A DNA stretch of 20,452 nucleotides from JAJOKK01 sp965370555. Lineage in GTDB: Bacteria > Bipolaricaulota > Bipolaricaulia > UBA7950 > UBA9294. Made by a program: the position numbers and the translations under genes. Shown in pieces: positions 7,868 to 15,548 of this stretch. A model generated the notes under the pieces. It was given only the letters and a program-made list of their open reading frames with translations. It made no database searches and was not told the origin of the DNA. Position 1 is the first letter of the stretch; every line of letters begins with the position of its first letter. Location: contig CBDUVB010000026.1 in assembly GCA_965370555.1 (NCBI GenBank), positions 1 to 20,452 of the forward strand, read 5' to 3'.

Positions 7868-10800
7868 GATTCCTCCGATTGCGCATCGTGGGTGTTGGAG
7901 AGAGTGAGTTTGTCGTGTATCTCAAGCATTTCCTCGAGATGTGCCGCTAACTCGCGCACGGTGGGGAACTCGAAGGCCGCGCGCACCGGGAGCTCGGCTT
8001 TTGTCTCATCTCGTATCCTGATGATCACCCGCATAGCGGTGAGCGAGTGGCCTCCGAGAGCAAAGAAATCATCGTAGACGCCAACCCGGTCGACCTTGAT
8101 AACATCGCCCCATACACGAGCGATGAGCCTCTCCGCCGGAGTCTGCGGTGCGACGAACTCCTTGGCCCGATCGAGGTCGAAAGACGACGGGTCGGGCAAC
8201 GCGGATCGATCGATCTTCCCACGAGAGGTACGCGGAAACCTGTCGAGGATGACGAATGCATTCGGAATCATGTACTCGGGGAGACGGGCGTGGAGTTTCG
8301 CCTTCAGCGCGTCCGACGAAGGAGGCTCGCTTGTCGCCGGAACGATGTAGGCGACGATCCTCTTGTCATCAGGGTTAGGTTCGGATACATCCATTATGGC
8401 CTGGCTCACCTCAGAAAGTGAGGTCAGGGCGGTCTCGATCTCGCCCAATTCAATGCGGTATCCACGGATCTTCGTCTGCCGGTCAAGCCGGCCGAGAAAC
8501 TCCAGATCGCCGCTAGGCAGATGGCGACCCCGATCTCCTGTCTTGTAGAGCCTCTTGCCAGGTTCGAAGGGATCGGAGATGAACCTTTCTGCCGTGAGAT
8601 CGGGCCGGTTGAGATACCCGCGAGCCAATCCGATCCCGCCAATATGGATCTCCCCGGGGATACCGATCGGCAGCGGGCGCAGATGACGATCTAGGACGTA
8701 CAGCTTAACATTGGGGAGCGGTCGCCCGAGCGGCACAATTGGGTAACGCGACTGTGTACCCGTTACTTCATAATGTGCCGAGGTCATGGTGCATTCCGTG
8801 GGACCGTACTCGTTGGACAGGCGCACGCGTCCGCCGAATGTCTCTAGTATCCGTTGCGCGAGATCGCTCGGCAGCGCCTCTCCGCCGGAGAAGATACGGC
8901 GGAGACTCCGATGGTCGCCATCTGTCCTTTTGATGGCGTCGACAATTGAGGATAGGAAGGAGGGAGTGCTTCCAAAAGCTGTCACCCCGTGTTTGTCTAT
9001 CTTCTTGACCAGTAGGAACGGATCTCTCACTTCAGCACTGCTTGCCAGTATGATGTGCGCTCCGATCGTGACAGGGCAGATGAGGTCGCGAATCGACATA
9101 TCAAAGGCAAACGGAGCGATCTGGAGGACAACGTCGTCATTCCGTAGACCAAACACCGATCCGAAAAACGACAGACGGGTGATCACGCTACAATGGTTTA
9201 TCAGCACTCCTTTTGGGGATCCCGTAGAACCGGATGTATAGATGATATACGCGAGATTATCGGGAGAAGCGGTCGGCGATGGGTTCTGTTGATCGTCCTC
9301 GTTTGCCAAGACTTGTGCGTCGTCGATACACAGAAGCTCAGCCGGAAGCAAAGACACCTTCGGGATAAGGCGTGCTTGGGTCAGGGTGAGACGGAGATCG
9401 GCATCGGTTGACATGAATTGCAGACGTTCAAGCGGGAGAGCGGGATCGAGCGGTACGTAGGCCCCGCCTGCTTTCAATATTGCCAGTATGCCAACGAGCA
9501 TCTCGATTGAGCGCTCGACGCATAAGCCTACCGGGATGTCGGGACCGACACCGATACGGCGCAGCCGATGAGCAAGCTGGTTCGCACGTTGGTTCAGTTC
9601 GCGATATGTGAGCGTCTCATCGCCGAAGGTCACTGCCGGCTCGTCTGGAGATTGTCTCACCTGTTCTTCGAATAGATCGTGGATGCAACTTTCTGGGTAT
9701 GCGCGTTTCGTGTCATTCCATTCGACAAGCAGGCGGTGCCTTTCCGTAGCCGGAAGCATCGGAGTTTCCGCGATCGGCCGTTTTGCATCCTCTGCAATGC
9801 CGCTGATGAGGATTTCGTAATGCACGAGAGCACGCTGAATTGTCTCACGGTCGAACAGGTCGGTTCGATAGGCGAACTCGCACGTCAACGCGCCATCAGC
9901 CTCCGTCCGAATCTCGGCCGAGAGGTCAATTCCCATAGCGAAAACATCAAGTGCGTACGGCTCGACCGTGAGTTCGGGGGACGACGCAGATCGGAGGGGG
10001 ACGTTTTCCAGGTTAAACATTACGTCGAATAGCGGGGCGCGGCCCAGCTCCCTGTCGGGATGTACAGCTTCGACAATCTTTTCAAACGGAACGTCTTGAT
10101 GTTCTAACGCATTGAGGACCGTTTCTCGAATGTGGCTGACGAGTTCGCGGGCCGTGGAGTCGCCGGACAGATCACACCGGAGAACAAGGGTGTTTACGAA
10201 GGGGCCGATTAAGTTCTCAGTCTCTATTTCCCCTCGCCCGGCCACTGGTGTCCCAACCAGGAAGTCCTTCATTCCGGTGTACCGCGCAATCAAAACCGTG
10301 AAGGCCGCCAACAGAACGCTGAATAGCGTCGTCCGCTCTGTTCGCGCCAAGGACTCGAGATCCCTCACCAAATCCGGGCGCAGGCGCAACCGCTCGCAAG
10401 CACCATCGCCTGCTTGGATCGCTTGACGAGGCCGATCCGTCGGAATCTCCACTCGACCTGGTAGGTTGCTTAGCGTGTCGACCCAATACGCGAGCGAATC
10501 GTCAAGCGCGCCAGCCTCGTATTGCTGCCTCTGCCAGCGCGCATAGTTCGCGTACGTGACGGTAAGCGCGGGGAGATTCGGCTGGGAGCCACGGACGAGT
10601 TGTCCGTAGATCGCAAAGAGTTCATCGATGAGGATCTCGGACGACCACGCGTCGAAGACGATGTGGTGCGTCACCAACAGCAGGATGTGTTCTTTCATCC
10701 CCCATCGCACGAGCGTTCCGCGGAGGATTGGCCCGGTGCTCAAGTTGAAGAGCTCACGAACGCTTTCCTTCAGGATGGTGCGCGTTCGTGAATCGCGATC

Positions 10801-11256
10801 AGCGGCGCAAAGATCGGAACAGTCCTCCACACGAAGCTTGATCGAACGAACCGGGGCAATCCGTTGCTGGGGGGATCCTTCGACATTGTCGAAGGTCGCT
10901 CTGAGAGTCTCGTGCCGCCTGGAGATTTCGGTGACACTCTGCTCCAGTAGAGCCACGTTCATCTCGCCGACCAAGCGAACAGCGCCTGGGCGGATGAGCG
11001 ATCGGTCCGCCGGATCAAGCTGCTGCAAGAACCACACACGTTCCTGGGAGAATGAGAGCGGTCTGGTGGTCCCCGTCGGCTGCCGCCGGATTTCGCCCGC
11101 AACTGGTACGTCCTTCGTGCCGTGTATGCGCTCAGCAAACTGCTTGGTTTGCGCAGGTGTCAGACGGGCCTTTCGGGCAGCCAGCTCCTCGTGGAGCGGC
11201 GATCTTGCGCTGCGGAGCTTCTCATGGGAGGACGCATCCAGATTACATTCAGTCAT
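7864..11256 (-). CDS. Nonribosomal peptide synthetase, extension module C-A-PCP
   Basis: 1130 residues. An N-terminal region of about 60 residues, partly helical and charged, precedes a C domain (about 65-505) whose catalytic motif is HHIVFDA (197-203): the His pair and Asp are kept, the usual Gly is Ala. A domain about 525-1025: TSGSTGSPKG (675-684), FAFDMSIRD (717-725), NEYGPTE (815-821), YKTGD (904-908), GRLDRQTKIRGYRIEL (922-937) and K1014. PCP about 1040-1110 with LGGHSL, S1071. No TE, so the chain must pass in trans to the next protein. The hand-derived code is D-M-R-G-I-S-E-M-T-K. ATG at 11256 overlaps the end of the loading gene by 8 bp; its TGA overlaps the next ATG (ATGA at 7864-7867). 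By position it should condense the acyl starter on the loading protein with the first amino acid. Confidence 0.96.
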   Translation of the reverse strand: MTECNLDASSHEKLRSARSPLHEELAARKARLTPAQTKQFAERIHGTKDVPVAGEIRRQPTGTTRPLSFSQERVWFLQQLDPADRSLIRPGAVRLVGEMNVALLEQSVTEISRRHETLRATFDNVEGSPQQRIAPVRSIKLRVEDCSDLCAADRDSRTRTILKESVRELFNLSTGPILRGTLVRWGMKEHILLLVTHHIVFDAWSSEILIDELFAIYGQLVRGSQPNLPALTVTYANYARWQRQQYEAGALDDSLAYWVDTLSNLPGRVEIPTDRPRQAIQAGDGACERLRLRPDLVRDLESLARTERTTLFSVLLAAFTVLIARYTGMKDFLVGTPVAGRGEIETENLIGPFVNTLVLRCDLSGDSTARELVSHIRETVLNALEHQDVPFEKIVEAVHPDRELGRAPLFDVMFNLENVPLRSASSPELTVEPYALDVFAMGIDLSAEIRTEADGALTCEFAYRTDLFDRETIQRALVHYEILISGIAEDAKRPIAETPMLPATERHRLLVEWNDTKRAYPESCIHDLFEEQVRQSPDEPAVTFGDETLTYRELNQRANQLAHRLRRIGVGPDIPVGLCVERSIEMLVGILAILKAGGAYVPLDPALPLERLQFMSTDADLRLTLTQARLIPKVSLLPAELLCIDDAQVLANEDDQQNPSPTASPDNLAYIIYTSGSTGSPKGVLINHCSVITRLSFFGSVFGLRNDDVVLQIAPFAFDMSIRDLICPVTIGAHIILASSAEVRDPFLLVKKIDKHGVTAFGSTPSFLSSIVDAIKRTDGDHRSLRRIFSGGEALPSDLAQRILETFGGRVRLSNEYGPTECTMTSAHYEVTGTQSRYPIVPLGRPLPNVKLYVLDRHLRPLPIGIPGEIHIGGIGLARGYLNRPDLTAERFISDPFEPGKRLYKTGDRGRHLPSGDLEFLGRLDRQTKIRGYRIELGEIETALTSLSEVSQAIMDVSEPNPDDKRIVAYIVPATSEPPSSDALKAKLHARLPEYMIPNAFVILDRFPRTSRGKIDRSALPDPSSFDLDRAKEFVAPQTPAERLIARVWGDVIKVDRVGVYDDFFALGGHSLTAMRVIIRIRDETKAELPVRAAFEFPTVRELAAHLEEMLEIHDKLTLSNTHDAQSEES
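8779..9552. repeat. A-domain duplication, copy in the first extension synthetase (774 bp, 2 mismatches)
   Basis: Partner of 5567-6340, encoding residues 569-826 of the C-A-PCP protein. The mismatch at 8810 makes codon 816 GAG (Glu), where the other copy has GGG (Gly); the one at 8806 is synonymous in Tyr. Residue 816 aligns with GrsA position 322, one of the pocket-lining code residues. Confidence 0.97.
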
Positions 11257-13033
11257 TGGTGCGCCCTTCGATCGAATCGAGGATCTGTAGCTCCACTTGG
11301 ACCGCTAGGTCCTCGAGTTTCGGCGACTCAAACGCCTGCCTTAGCGTCAGATGGATGGCGAATCTCCGATTGACTCGCGCCAAAACCCGCGCTGTCGAAA
11401 GCGAATCTCCGCCCAGCATGAAGAAGTTATCGGCAGCGCCGATCCGATCGACATGAAGAACCTCCTGCCAAATTTGCGCCAATGAGGACTCGACAGGGGT
11501 TGTCGGCGGACGAAACGGTTCTACCAGCTTCGTTGCTAACGTCTTCGCCAACCCGATTCGCTGAAGCTTGCCCGTGGGACCCTTGGGGATGTCGTCGACG
11601 AATACGAATCGACTAGGGATCTTGAATTCAGCGATCCGCCCCAGCAGATATGCCCGCAGTTCTGCCTCCGATGCGTTCATTCCATTTTGAAGAACCACTG
11701 CCGCAGCGATGTCTTCGCCAAGCGTCGGGTGAGGGACCGCAAACGTAATCGCCTGAGCGATTGCCTCGTGCTCAACCAGGGCTTCATCAATCTCCCGAGG
11801 AGCGATCTTCTCGCCACCACGGTTGATCATCTCCTTCAACCGTCCGGTGATATACAAGTACCCTTCATCGTCTAGGCAGCCTTCATCTCCTGTGCGGAAC
11901 CACCCATCAGCAAATGCCTCCTGATTGGCTACGGGGTTTGCGTCATACCCTCGCGTAATGCTCTTGCCGCGAATGGCGATCTCGCCGCGCGAGTTGTCCG
12001 CTGTGTCCGCCTGCTCGGGTGGAAGGATGCGGACCTGTACTCCCGTGGGGTGCCCCACCGAGCCGGGACGTCGTCGGCTCGGCGGAAGTGGGTTGATCGC
12101 GATCTGATGGGAGGCTTCCGTCATTCCGTACGCTTCCACGACAGGAACACCGAACACGGTTTCCATATCCGCCTGAAGCGACGGCGGCAAAGGCGCGGAA
12201 CAGGATCGAATGAAGCGAAGCTGGTGCCGAGCCACACGCGAATGATTGCGTGCCTCGGCCAGAATCGCCTGATGGATCGTGGGAACAGCAGTGTACCACG
12301 TTGGCTTGCCTGAGTCGATCCATCGAAGCAACCCTTCAGCCGGAACTCCGGATGCCACGATCGCGCTTCCCCCGGAAAACAAGGGAGCCAGCAAGCCCGC
12401 GACAAGACCATGGATGTGGAACAGGGGCATTGGGTTCAGGCATTGGTTCTGTGGTCCCAGTTGAAGGCTCCGTGCAATGTTCTCAGCCGAGGCGATCAGA
12501 TTGGCATGCGTGAGGGGAACTCGCTTTGGCCGCGATGTTGTTCCGGAGGTTGAGAGTAGCAGGGCCGTATCCTCAGGAGAAGGGAGGAACTCGGGGTGAG
12601 TTGAGACGTCTCCTACGGGGCTCCATCGGTGCATGTCCGACGGCAGCTCGATGATTGGAATGTCGAGAGCGCGAGCGACGGCTCGCGCTGGTGTTTCGAA
12701 CCCGTCTTCGAGCACCAATGCCTGGGGCGAAAGGTCAGTCAGAAAGGCCTCGAATTCGCGCTCCCCGTATCCTGGGTTCAGTGGAGCAGCGGCTGCGCGA
12801 CACGACACCCCGAGGAACGTCACGGCTTCCAGGATTCCGCTTGGAAGTACTGTTGCCAGTCGGGGTGAATCCCCTAACTCACGTTTCAAAAGCGTTGCCC
12901 CGAGCCAGTTAAACGCTTGGGCCAGTTCGCGATAACTCAATGCGGATCCTTGGGAAGAAACAAGACTTGTCCGCTCGGGCGCAACATCAGCCCATTTTCT
13001 TATCACATCTTGGATTGTTTTCACCGGTATCAT
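11249..13033 (-). CDS. Loading protein: oxalyl-CoA-synthetase-like acyl-AMP ligase fused to a PCP
   Basis: 594 residues. Residues about 5-500 form an ANL adenylating enzyme whose motifs resemble the oxalate-CoA ligase (AAE3/Pcs60) branch: TSGTTSRPKRVPLTH (162-176), MPLFHIHGL (202-210), WYTAVPTIHQ (246-255), LRFIRSCSA (272-280), EAYGMTEASH (300-309), GWFRTGD (377-383), INRGGEKI (403-410) and catalytic K489 in GPTGKL. The P-loop Gly after Lys is Arg171, unlike most relatives. Residues about 515-585 are a carrier domain with LGGDSL, S544. It most likely activates a carboxylic acid and loads it on its own PCP to prime the line; a short or dicarboxylic acid would suit the branch, but that is inference. 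ATG at 13033 has AAAGGTGA just upstream. It is the first gene of the operon, behind the TATAAT promoter. Confidence 0.93.
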   Translation of the reverse strand: MIPVKTIQDVIRKWADVAPERTSLVSSQGSALSYRELAQAFNWLGATLLKRELGDSPRLATVLPSGILEAVTFLGVSCRAAAAPLNPGYGEREFEAFLTDLSPQALVLEDGFETPARAVARALDIPIIELPSDMHRWSPVGDVSTHPEFLPSPEDTALLLSTSGTTSRPKRVPLTHANLIASAENIARSLQLGPQNQCLNPMPLFHIHGLVAGLLAPLFSGGSAIVASGVPAEGLLRWIDSGKPTWYTAVPTIHQAILAEARNHSRVARHQLRFIRSCSAPLPPSLQADMETVFGVPVVEAYGMTEASHQIAINPLPPSRRRPGSVGHPTGVQVRILPPEQADTADNSRGEIAIRGKSITRGYDANPVANQEAFADGWFRTGDEGCLDDEGYLYITGRLKEMINRGGEKIAPREIDEALVEHEAIAQAITFAVPHPTLGEDIAAAVVLQNGMNASEAELRAYLLGRIAEFKIPSRFVFVDDIPKGPTGKLQRIGLAKTLATKLVEPFRPPTTPVESSLAQIWQEVLHVDRIGAADNFFMLGGDSLSTARVLARVNRRFAIHLTLRQAFESPKLEDLAVQVELQILDSIEGRTND

Positions 13034-13051
13034 TCTTCACCTTTGAATTTG

Positions 13052-13080
13052 ATTATACACGCATGTGCGCGCATCGTGAA
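13052..13080 (-). promoter_or_regulatory. Promoter of the nonribosomal peptide synthetase operon
   Basis: On the minus strand TTCACG (13075-13080, 4/6 match to -35), a 17-nt spacer and a perfect TATAAT (13052-13057). Transcription would begin near 13045, leaving a leader of about 12 nt that contains the AAAGGTGA ribosome binding site (13038-13044). It is the only clear promoter for the four overlapping genes down to 3153. Confidence 0.65.
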
Positions 13081-13161
13081 CAGGGCGAAACGGGAGATCC
13101 CCCGGGGCGAGAGCTCTTAAGGGGCATATGGAAGCTCGCGTTTATCAGCCATCTTCGCTAG

Positions 13162-13171
13162 GATGTACATC
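13162..13171. promoter_or_regulatory. Perfect 10-bp palindrome in the divergent intergenic region
   Basis: GATGTACATC lies 32 bp before the ATG of the plus-strand propeller gene, within the 170-bp region (13034-13203) between two divergent transcription units. Two further 8-bp palindromes, CCCCGGGG (13100-13107) and AGAGCTCT (13110-13117), lie nearby. Any could be an operator, but short palindromes also occur by chance. I see no clear plus-strand promoter here. Confidence 0.25.
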
Positions 13172-13203
13172 TAGAAGCCAGAGTGTAAAGGAGGGAGATC
13201 CGC

Positions 13204-14223
13204 ATGGGTTCAGAGCGGTCTTCGGCGGGGAAGGGCGTTGATCGCAAAGGACTTCCCGTCTTGATCACGCAGAGATCCACGTGGTTGCGAAGATCACTGT
13301 TCTACGATCAGTGGAACATTGGGCTCGTGGCGTTCGCCGGCGCATCCCTCGTAAGGAGTGCGAAGCTGCCGGAGGTTCGTTGGCTTCCGCACCAACGAAG
13401 CGGGATCTTTGTGGCCGACCCTTTCTTTGTGGAGTGGCGTGGTAGACGACTGATCCTTTGCGAGGTTTACGACTACCGCTTGGGAAGAGGGCGCATCGGT
13501 GCGATCCCACTAGATTCGGAAGCGACCCTGGAAATCGTGCTAGATCTCCCCGTTCATGCAGCGTTTCCATTTCCCATCAAGTATCGAGGGAAACTCTACT
13601 GTATCCCGGAAACCGTGGGGCTTGAGGAAGTTGCGGTCTACGATATCAGTGACTTCTCTAGACCGAAGAAGGCGGGCGTCTTGTTGGACGGCGTAGCCGG
13701 GTGCGATTGTGCGGTGATGCGGTTTGCCGGGCGCTGGTGGATGTTTGGGACTGATGCGCGGGATGGGCCGTTCGACAAGCTGCGGATCTGGTACGCCGAT
13801 GATCTCCTGGGTCGGTGGCGTCCTCACCCAGCAAACCCCGTGAAAGTGGACCTGGCATCTTCGCGATCCGCTGGGGCTCCTTTTGTTTCGGAAGGTGTGC
13901 TATACCGCCCCGCGCAAGACTGCTCGACTGGGTACGGTTCGCGGGTAGTGATCCATCGAGTTGTCCATCTCTCACCGACCGAGTTCGAGGAACGCCCAGT
14001 CGCCATAATCAAGCCTGATAGCGATGGCCCTTACCCTGACGGGCTTCACACCCTCTCGCTCGCTCCGGAGCTGACCCTTATCGACGGCAAACGGATCCGA
14101 AGCGTCTTCTCGAGCTGGCCCGTTCTTGCCCGGCGGGTGGGGAATCTTGGAAAGCTGGTCCAAGCGTCTCTCAACGCATGGCTGCGGCGGGCGCGGAAAC
14201 GGGATCCATCTGAGGATCAGTGA
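13204..14223 (+). CDS. Glucosamine inositolphosphorylceramide transferase-like beta-propeller protein
   Basis: 339 residues matching the N-terminal five-bladed propeller domain found in plant GIPC glucosamine transferase (GINT1) and many bacterial proteins. Visible signatures: FVADPFFVEWRGRRLILCEV (69-88), YRLGRGRIG (91-99), FPFPIKYRGKLYCIPET (121-137), LLDGVAGCDCAV (160-171), GRWWMFGT (176-183), LLGRWRPHPANPV (201-213), LYRPAQDCSTGYG (233-245) and GLHTLS (280-285). In bacteria the domain often occurs near glycosyltransferases or fused to formyltransferase-like domains; its activity is unproven. No signal peptide or membrane helix is evident, so it is probably cytoplasmic. ATG at 13204 has AAAGGAGGGAG about 9 nt upstream. 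It is transcribed away from the synthetase operon, and its last 250 bp lie antisense to the small membrane-protein gene. A role in decorating a lipid or peptide with sugar is inference from neighbours. Confidence 0.85.
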   Translation: MGSERSSAGKGVDRKGLPVLITQRSTWLRRSLFYDQWNIGLVAFAGASLVRSAKLPEVRWLPHQRSGIFVADPFFVEWRGRRLILCEVYDYRLGRGRIGAIPLDSEATLEIVLDLPVHAAFPFPIKYRGKLYCIPETVGLEEVAVYDISDFSRPKKAGVLLDGVAGCDCAVMRFAGRWWMFGTDARDGPFDKLRIWYADDLLGRWRPHPANPVKVDLASSRSAGAPFVSEGVLYRPAQDCSTGYGSRVVIHRVVHLSPTEFEERPVAIIKPDSDGPYPDGLHTLSLAPELTLIDGKRIRSVFSSWPVLARRVGNLGKLVQASLNAWLRRARKRDPSEDQ

Positions 14224-14394
14224 GAGAAACAAACACACTCCGAGGAGGACAAAGAAGAGCGCAGCCCATGGAACGGAGAATGGACCGATGGTCACTCGCG
14301 CAAACCCAAACGGGAAAACACCGAGCGAAAGAACTGCCAGGTAGGTAAGAGACGTGCACAAGAGACGAGCTGCGGGGCTGGGATTCTTGACCAT
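13972..14394 (-). CDS. Small two-helix membrane protein of unknown function
   Basis: I do not recognise this 140-residue protein. The N-terminal half has two hydrophobic segments, about residues 11-32 (LLCTSLTYLAVLSLGVFPFG) and 42-65 (VPWAALFFVLLGVCLFLSLI), typical of membrane helices. The remainder is charged and Pro-rich with no motif. ATG at 14394 has AAGGAG 8 nt upstream and lies 5 bp after the GT2 stop codon, so translation from the glycosyltransferase transcript is well supported. From 14223 leftward the frame runs antisense through the last 252 bp of the propeller gene. The C-terminal 80 residues may therefore be overprinted coding sequence or a tail created by loss of the original stop. 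It is probably a membrane accessory of the glycosyltransferases. Confidence 0.6.
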   Translation of the reverse strand: MVKNPSPAARLLCTSLTYLAVLSLGVFPFGFARVTIGPFSVPWAALFFVLLGVCLFLSLILRWIPFPRPPQPCVERRLDQLSKIPHPPGKNGPAREDASDPFAVDKGQLRSEREGVKPVRVRAIAIRLDYGDWAFLELGR

Positions 14395-14399
14395 TCTGT

Positions 14400-15548
14400 C
14401 TACTCCTTTTCTTCCGGGGTCCTGACGGGTTCATACGCATCGATTCGGCGGCCGATTGCGAACTCGACAAGGCCAGCCAGAAGGCCAGCTTGGAACACGC
14501 ACGCCGCGTACGGCCAGCCAAGAAATCCGCGGGCTCGCTTTGAACGTCGGGTTACCCATCCTATGAGCGCGAGAACGAAAAACACAACCTGGGCACCAGC
14601 TATCGCAGCGAAGAACGGTGAAAAAACACACAGGGTGGCGCTTGTCGTGAAGATGCCGAGGAGGAGCAGCGGCATCAGATAGCGCAGAAGCGAGTACGAG
14701 AAGAGATGAAACGCGCGAATAGGATGGCGGAGCGGATTCAGAAGGCGCCGGTAATGCTGCAGAGAAGTCAGCGCTTGCACCGTAAGGCGCCGCCGGATCA
14801 CCCACTCGGAGCGCGGCCGCGCCGAAAACAAGTCATAGGCAATCGCCCGCGAAGCCGTAACAACACGGTACCCTTGTAGGGCAAGCGCTAGCCCCGCTGA
14901 CTGATCGATGTCGACCCCCCGAGGGGGCAATCGGTAGAGGGAAGTTCGCATGCTCATGTTCGCCCCGCTCAGCTTGAACAGCACCCCCAATTGACTCTGC
15001 CATTGCCGTAGGTAGTTCTCCCACTGCCAGTAGGCCTCAAAGAATCCGCCGAGAGCGGACACCTGCGAGGATCGGAACTGGAGATACCCGACCACTCCGC
15101 CGACCTTGGGATTGGCGTATCGTTTCACCATACGGCGAATGCATTGTGGATCGTAGGATGTCTCTGCATCGGTGAAACAGACCACATCTCCCGTGGCGCT
15201 CTTGACACCTAGAGACTGCGTCCGCGCACGGTGGCGGGTTTCCGAGTGAATAACCTTGACTCTCTCGAAGCTCCGTGCGATTTCGACGGTCCTATCGGTT
15301 GAAGCGTCTGAACAGACGAGGATCTCGAGACGGTCATGGGGGTAGTCAAGTGAGAGGCAGTTTGCGATTCGCTCCGCGATGATCGCTTCTTCATTGTGGG
15401 CTGTGATCACAATACTAACCGTGGGGAGTTCGCCACTCGTGTCCTCTGAGGGGGATTGTCTTCCCCTGATAAGCAGCCACAGGAGCGCACCATAGCCAAC
15501 GAAGTGCCAGAGGGTGAGAACGACGAGCAGCCAGAACAGAACAATCAT
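14400..15548 (-). CDS. Membrane-bound family 2 glycosyltransferase
   Basis: 382 residues with GT-A fold motifs: VSIVITAHNEE (44-54), VCSDASTDRT (78-87), a DxD-type TDAET (126-130), an acceptor/acid-base segment VDIDQSAGLALALQGYRV (212-229) and a (Q/R)xxRW-like stretch VIRRRLTVQAL (250-260). There is one N-terminal membrane helix (about 2-27) and three probable C-terminal helices (about 285-308, 310-331, 343-366), the layout of processive or lipid-linked GT2 enzymes of the BcsA/hyaluronan synthase type. It would transfer sugar from a nucleotide sugar at the inner face of the cytoplasmic membrane; donor and acceptor are unknown. Its ATG overlaps the upstream GT4 stop (TGATG, 15546-15550), indicating translational coupling, and the small membrane protein follows immediately. 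Confidence 0.93.
   Translation of the reverse strand: MIVLFWLLVVLTLWHFVGYGALLWLLIRGRQSPSEDTSGELPTVSIVITAHNEEAIIAERIANCLSLDYPHDRLEILVCSDASTDRTVEIARSFERVKVIHSETRHRARTQSLGVKSATGDVVCFTDAETSYDPQCIRRMVKRYANPKVGGVVGYLQFRSSQVSALGGFFEAYWQWENYLRQWQSQLGVLFKLSGANMSMRTSLYRLPPRGVDIDQSAGLALALQGYRVVTASRAIAYDLFSARPRSEWVIRRRLTVQALTSLQHYRRLLNPLRHPIRAFHLFSYSLLRYLMPLLLLGIFTTSATLCVFSPFFAAIAGAQVVFFVLALIGWVTRRSKRARGFLGWPYAACVFQAGLLAGLVEFAIGRRIDAYEPVRTPEEKE

Noticed and set aside
5496..9241. Two nearly identical plus-strand open frames (5496-6029 and 8786-9241) inside the synthetase genes
   Set aside because: They lie antisense to the duplicated A-domain block. Their identity follows from that duplication, and they have no family motifs.
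5567..9552. The A-domain repeat as a pure assembly artefact
   Set aside because: Both copies sit in intact open frames with different flanks, and two mismatches distinguish them, so real duplication is more likely. It cannot be excluded without reads.
10628..11290. Plus-strand open frame of 220 codons
   Set aside because: It is antisense to the C domain of the extension synthetase; a GC-rich shadow frame without motifs.
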